Source: Haematobia irritans (lineage: Eukaryota > Arthropoda > Insecta > Diptera > Muscidae). Taken from it: a DNA stretch of 64,000 nt. Location: assembly GCF_050003625.1 (NCBI RefSeq), contig NC_134400.1:66048126-66112125 (forward strand), written 5' to 3'. Below the pieces are notes generated by a model. It was given only the letters and a program-made list of their open reading frames with translations, had not been told where the DNA came from and made no database searches. Every line of letters starts with the position of its first letter. Within the stretch, counting starts at the first letter, position 1. Below are positions 60,657 to 64,000 of the stretch, in pieces. The translations under genes and the position numbers were made by a program.

Positions 60657-62855
60657 AATGTATATTAAAATTCACGTTTCTCCTTTTAATTTTTTCGAAA
60701 AGTAATTTCTCTCGTGGAATTTGAAAAATAGAAATGCAAAAAAGTCTTTTCACTATTTTCTATAAATTTGATATCTGAAGTTTATGAATATTACGACGAA
60801 ATTTTCAAAAGTCAATAATTATTTTTATTTTTGTATATGTTTGCCTTTTTACAGTAAAACGCGAAGAAAACTGGTAAATATCGATTTACCATGATAAATT
60901 TCAATTTGTGTCTTTACTCAGTAGATATTCTGGTATCAATTTTAATCCCGCGCGGATTTTATTTTTCATGCCCCTGTGGCAACTCTTTCCCAAAAGTCAA
61001 GAAAGTTCTTTCAATTCTTTCTTTATTTGCCGTTCGCTCAAATAACGGTATGATCAATAATTATGTATAACAAAACATAAACAGAACTGACCTTTACTGT
61101 ACACCGATTGTCTTATATTTTAGCATAAACAAATTCGTTGCATAGCTCACTTGCTTGTCCACACGGCCCTTTAAGTCTTTCTTTCTCAAATGTAGAACAA
61201 CAACATTCGAGTAGGCATATAAGAATATTCACTGATTGTCCACATACCCATTTTCGTTTTTCAAATGCATACAACAACAACTACGTAGCCGAAAAAATTT
61301 GGAGTTTCTCCACTGCTTGCCCGCGCGGCAGCTTTTTTGTTGCACACACAGAATTACCGAACGAAAGAACAACAACAATAATGTATGTAACGTTTGCCAA
61401 AATGACAATAGCCAATACCGATAATGATCAGAAAATTTTCTTTCCAAAATTTGTCCCTATTAGCGTCACGATTCCATCAAATATGTTTTATCGATAATAT
61501 TAAATAAATTTGCTCACTCACCAAAATTGTATTTCAATTGGAATACGAAATTTCTTTTCCGTGGGGGATTCTAAAGTTGAGATCGTTACGGCAACTCCGT
61601 TAACGTAGCGGGACTATTGAATTTTATGTATTTGCTTAAAGCTTTTGCAAATTCATTTATTTTAATTGAACAATTATAACTATCTCGCTATTGAAATATT
61701 CCACTGTATGTTTTTATTCGGCTTTAATTTTCAGTCACTTTTAACCGGCACTTTTGTCTTCTATTTAATTTTGCAAATTTTGACAGTAATTAACCACAAT
61801 TTCTATAGCCATTGATTTTAGTTTTTTCCGTCGTCAATTATTTTGAAAACCTGTGTTTATTTTACACCATTCACTTTATTATTATTTTTCAAAAAACCAC
61901 GATATATTTAAAAATTTCTTTCAATTTATTTTTTCCGTCCGATCAACTCCGCGTTTGAAATTTTTTGATTTCTTTTCTTCGACATACGACATCAGCATAT
62001 GTGTGTGTGTGTACTTGCAACGAAAACACAAGTGTGGCTTACATTAGCCAACATAATAGGTCCAACAAAATTCGTTGCATGAATTAAGCTTGAATTCTAT
62101 TTGAAATGCATTAGAATGGTGTTAATTACGTTTGACTTTAATTTTAAATTTGGTAAATTCTTTGTTAATGTTTGAATTATTGTGATATGAATATCGATGA
62201 CATTAGGAATATTATTGTTGTATTCAATGGTTGTTCTAAGTTCTTTCGAATTAACAAAGCGTAATGACAGAAATTTGTTGTTGTTGTTTTCTCTTTGGTG
62301 AGGAATAAAATAAAACCGCTTAATTTCTTCGCGAAATCGAATATATTTATTTGTTCGGGAATGGATAATGAAATTTTTTACTGTACTTTACTGAAAATTT
62401 ATAATCGGGGAACTACGTTGTTGTCTTCTTTTGTTGCTGTGGGAGCATTGGTAGCCAAGAAAATCGATGTGAACAAATAATTTCGGGAATTAAAATGATA
62501 TTTCTCTGTTGTCATAAGTTATCCACGAGTTGTTTTCCCTATTCTCACTCATCAAAGAACCAAAAAACCAATTTGTACTCACCCAATCTTCTTCTCTTAT
62601 TTACGTAATGTGCACTTTTGCCTTGTTGACTGCCTGGACTTTGTCCTTTGGAAATGTCGTCTTTGTTCACCTTTTTGCGTTGAATTCTGATATGACAGCT
62701 CGATGCCTTCTCGAGGAATTGTTTCCACTGCTTCTCAGCGAATTTTTATAGTTAATCTTTGATGGGTTCAGGAACTGTTTCTCCTTTTTTGGTTTTTCGC
62801 AAACCACGATGATTCACCTTCTCCTAACACCAATTAGGAGGTTTGAAGGACCATA
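60657..62855 (-). other. BEL 2.2-kb leader, right unit, with primer site and splice donors
   Basis: Primer site 62836-62853; donors at 62582 (GTGAGTAC) and 61521 (GTGAGTGAG). One difference from the left leader was noticed (CCCGCGCGG against CCCGCACGG, 60949). Short + strand frames here are not supported. Confidence 0.7.
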
Positions 62856-63328
62856 TGTAAAGGCGCCTTTTAACCAAGAGTGGATGGGTCAAAAGGGCCT
62901 TTTGGGGGGTTTTTCTAGATTCACTAGAAGTACGATGCACTTGATTCGACAAGTGAACTTTTCTCTTAGGAGGCGCTTGGCCTAAACCTTTCCCAAATAA
63001 AAAGGTAATTGAACTTCAATTCAATAACAATTTATTGGTGGCCAGTATGACCTGGTTGACTTCAGTTACAAAACTTAACTAACTAAAAATTCATTTATGT
63101 TGAAAAAAGGAATAGAATGAACGGTATTTATATGATGATGAAAAGCAAAAGTTAATGAAAAGAAAATATAATAAATGAACCAACAAATATAAAGGGTAAA
63201 TGTAATGCATAAAGTAAATAGAATAATAATGGAGATAATAATAAAATACTGGTTCGAAACCAAAATCGCTCTTCGTGAGCAAGTAGAGATGTCGTTCAAA
63301 GATCTTTATTGTTGAACTCGGTTCAACA
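62856..63328 (-). repeat. BEL LTR 3, 473 bp (5' LTR of right unit)
   Basis: Right edge GGTTCAACA followed by ATCAT. On the minus strand a TATAAATA box lies at about 63125-63133 and a polyadenylation-type AATAAA at 63031-63036. This LTR should drive the right unit and, by read-through, the dimer. Confidence 0.95.
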
Positions 63329-63333
63329 ATCAT

Positions 63334-64000
63334 TTTATAAGGAATTTTACTAAATTTGAGGAAACTTGGTTTTAGTTCATATTTTGTTTATTTTTACGAA
63401 TGCTTTGTTATCAGTGAATAAAATTTGCTGTATTCCTGTTGCATCAATTCTGTTTATGATTAACACACCCGAATGAAAATCATCCACACTATTTGAGTAT
63501 TTGTAAGTTACTAATTTATTATGAAAAATATCAATCCTTATATACTACTTAGAACTACGTACAAACTAACATAAGATAAACAGAGAACCAGCAATAACGA
63601 TGATTAGAAGCAAGTTCATAAAAAGGTCATAAAACATCTGCAACCATAATGAATCGGGCATGTGTATACACGCATGCGTACCATTAATTATTTATAGATA
63701 AGCGACATGTCTTTTCCTATCATAAAACATCGTGTGTGGGAAAACCCAATAATGGATAAATAGCGAAGCAAAATGCTCGTCCTTGTCAAACATAAACACT
63801 GATACAACGCACATGTGGTACACACATGTTACTAACTACCTAACACTCTGTTCTTATCGTCTAGACTACATATCTGTATCAGTGACAGAACTGTATTTGT
63901 TTAGAAAACTACCAATAGTAAATTGCCATAATCGAACCTTACCAAATTTACAAAATATTATGTTTAGAAATCTAAACATTCTGCGGGCGGCGAATGACAA
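63334..64000. other. Target DNA right of the BEL dimer
   Basis: Continues the sequence interrupted at 45260 (AATAAAGGAAGTCAGAATT / TTTATAAGGAATTTTAC). AT-rich, no ORF or repeat recognised. GTGTATACACGCATGCG near 63662 is a short near-palindrome of unclear meaning. Confidence 0.4.

Larger units (their letters stand above)
45256..63333 (-). mobile_element. Tandem dimer of a BEL/Pao retrotransposon (LTR-int-LTR-int-LTR)
   Basis: Three LTRs at 45261, 54059 and 62856, spaced 8798 and 8797 bp, with two near-identical interiors. The 5-bp target duplication ATCAT occurs only outside the whole (45256-45260, 63329-63333). I noticed about six differences between units over 8.8 kb, at 46508/55305, 47076/55873, 49071/57868, 49625/58422, 52152/60949 and a G-run. 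The middle LTR is shared. It likely arose by LTR-LTR recombination (unequal exchange or integration of a joined cDNA) very recently, or is an assembly product. Confidence 0.93.

Noticed and set aside
45256..63333. Two independent BEL insertions side by side
   Set aside because: They would need four LTRs and inner target duplications; there are three LTRs and ATCAT only outside.

Overview
The window looks like an intergenic or intronic stretch of a dipteran (muscoid-type fly) genome: AT-rich, without operons or bacterial genes, and built almost wholly of nested transposable elements. The fly assignment rests on element types and style (BEL/Pao, Ty3/gypsy, jockey-type and LOA-type LINEs, mariner, hAT, a tRNA-derived SINE, and a repeat resembling dipteran mini-me elements). 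It is inference, not a database match.

Layout. 1-494: possible exon of a host gene ending at a strong splice donor. 500-8350: AT-rich MITEs, a mini-me-like repeat (1551-2735) and a decayed gypsy element (about 2740-7450) split by a jockey-type LINE, a MITE and a hAT fragment. 8351-12235: LINE debris and a tRNA-derived SINE cut in two by a 2.5-kb hAT-like element with a clean 8-bp target duplication; the hAT itself holds a foldback element and a MITE. 12240-15902: a broken LOA-type LINE on the + strand, interrupted by a second hAT element that carries a piece of LOA reverse transcriptase. 15902-18760: a 157-bp-period satellite in opposite orientations around a MITE-rich core. 18880-20530: gypsy integrase, MITE and LINE scraps. 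20552-27180: two adjacent copies of one TIR repeat, the first interrupted by a second LOA LINE (20650-25695) with a 1139-codon ORF. 27297-28708: an element with near-perfect 192-bp inverted ends. 28709-34716: a gypsy element on the minus strand whose Gag begins with a RING-H2 finger. 34717-40196: LINE ORF1 debris, a possible small secreted-protein gene broken by an LTR element, that LTR element (large internal deletion, both LTRs, 4-bp target duplication), and a MITE. 40200-44190: a minus-strand LINE split by a mariner fossil. 45256-63333: the main structure, a tandem dimer of one BEL/Pao element (LTR-internal-LTR-internal-LTR) flanked once by the 5-bp duplication ATCAT.

Each BEL unit reads on the minus strand: LTR, primer-binding site, a 2.2-kb leader with two good splice donors, ORF1 (Gag, protease, RT, start of RNase H), an in-frame stop shared by both units, ORF2 (rest of RNase H, integrase), then a third ORF in the env position. 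ORF3 is a second zinc-knuckle plus protease-like module without the catalytic aspartate motif. It sits directly behind a strong splice acceptor and ends inside the LTR. This ORF3 arrangement, the RING-Gag gypsy, the LINE/SINE pair sharing a 3' tail, and the rearranged LOA element are the observations most worth following up.
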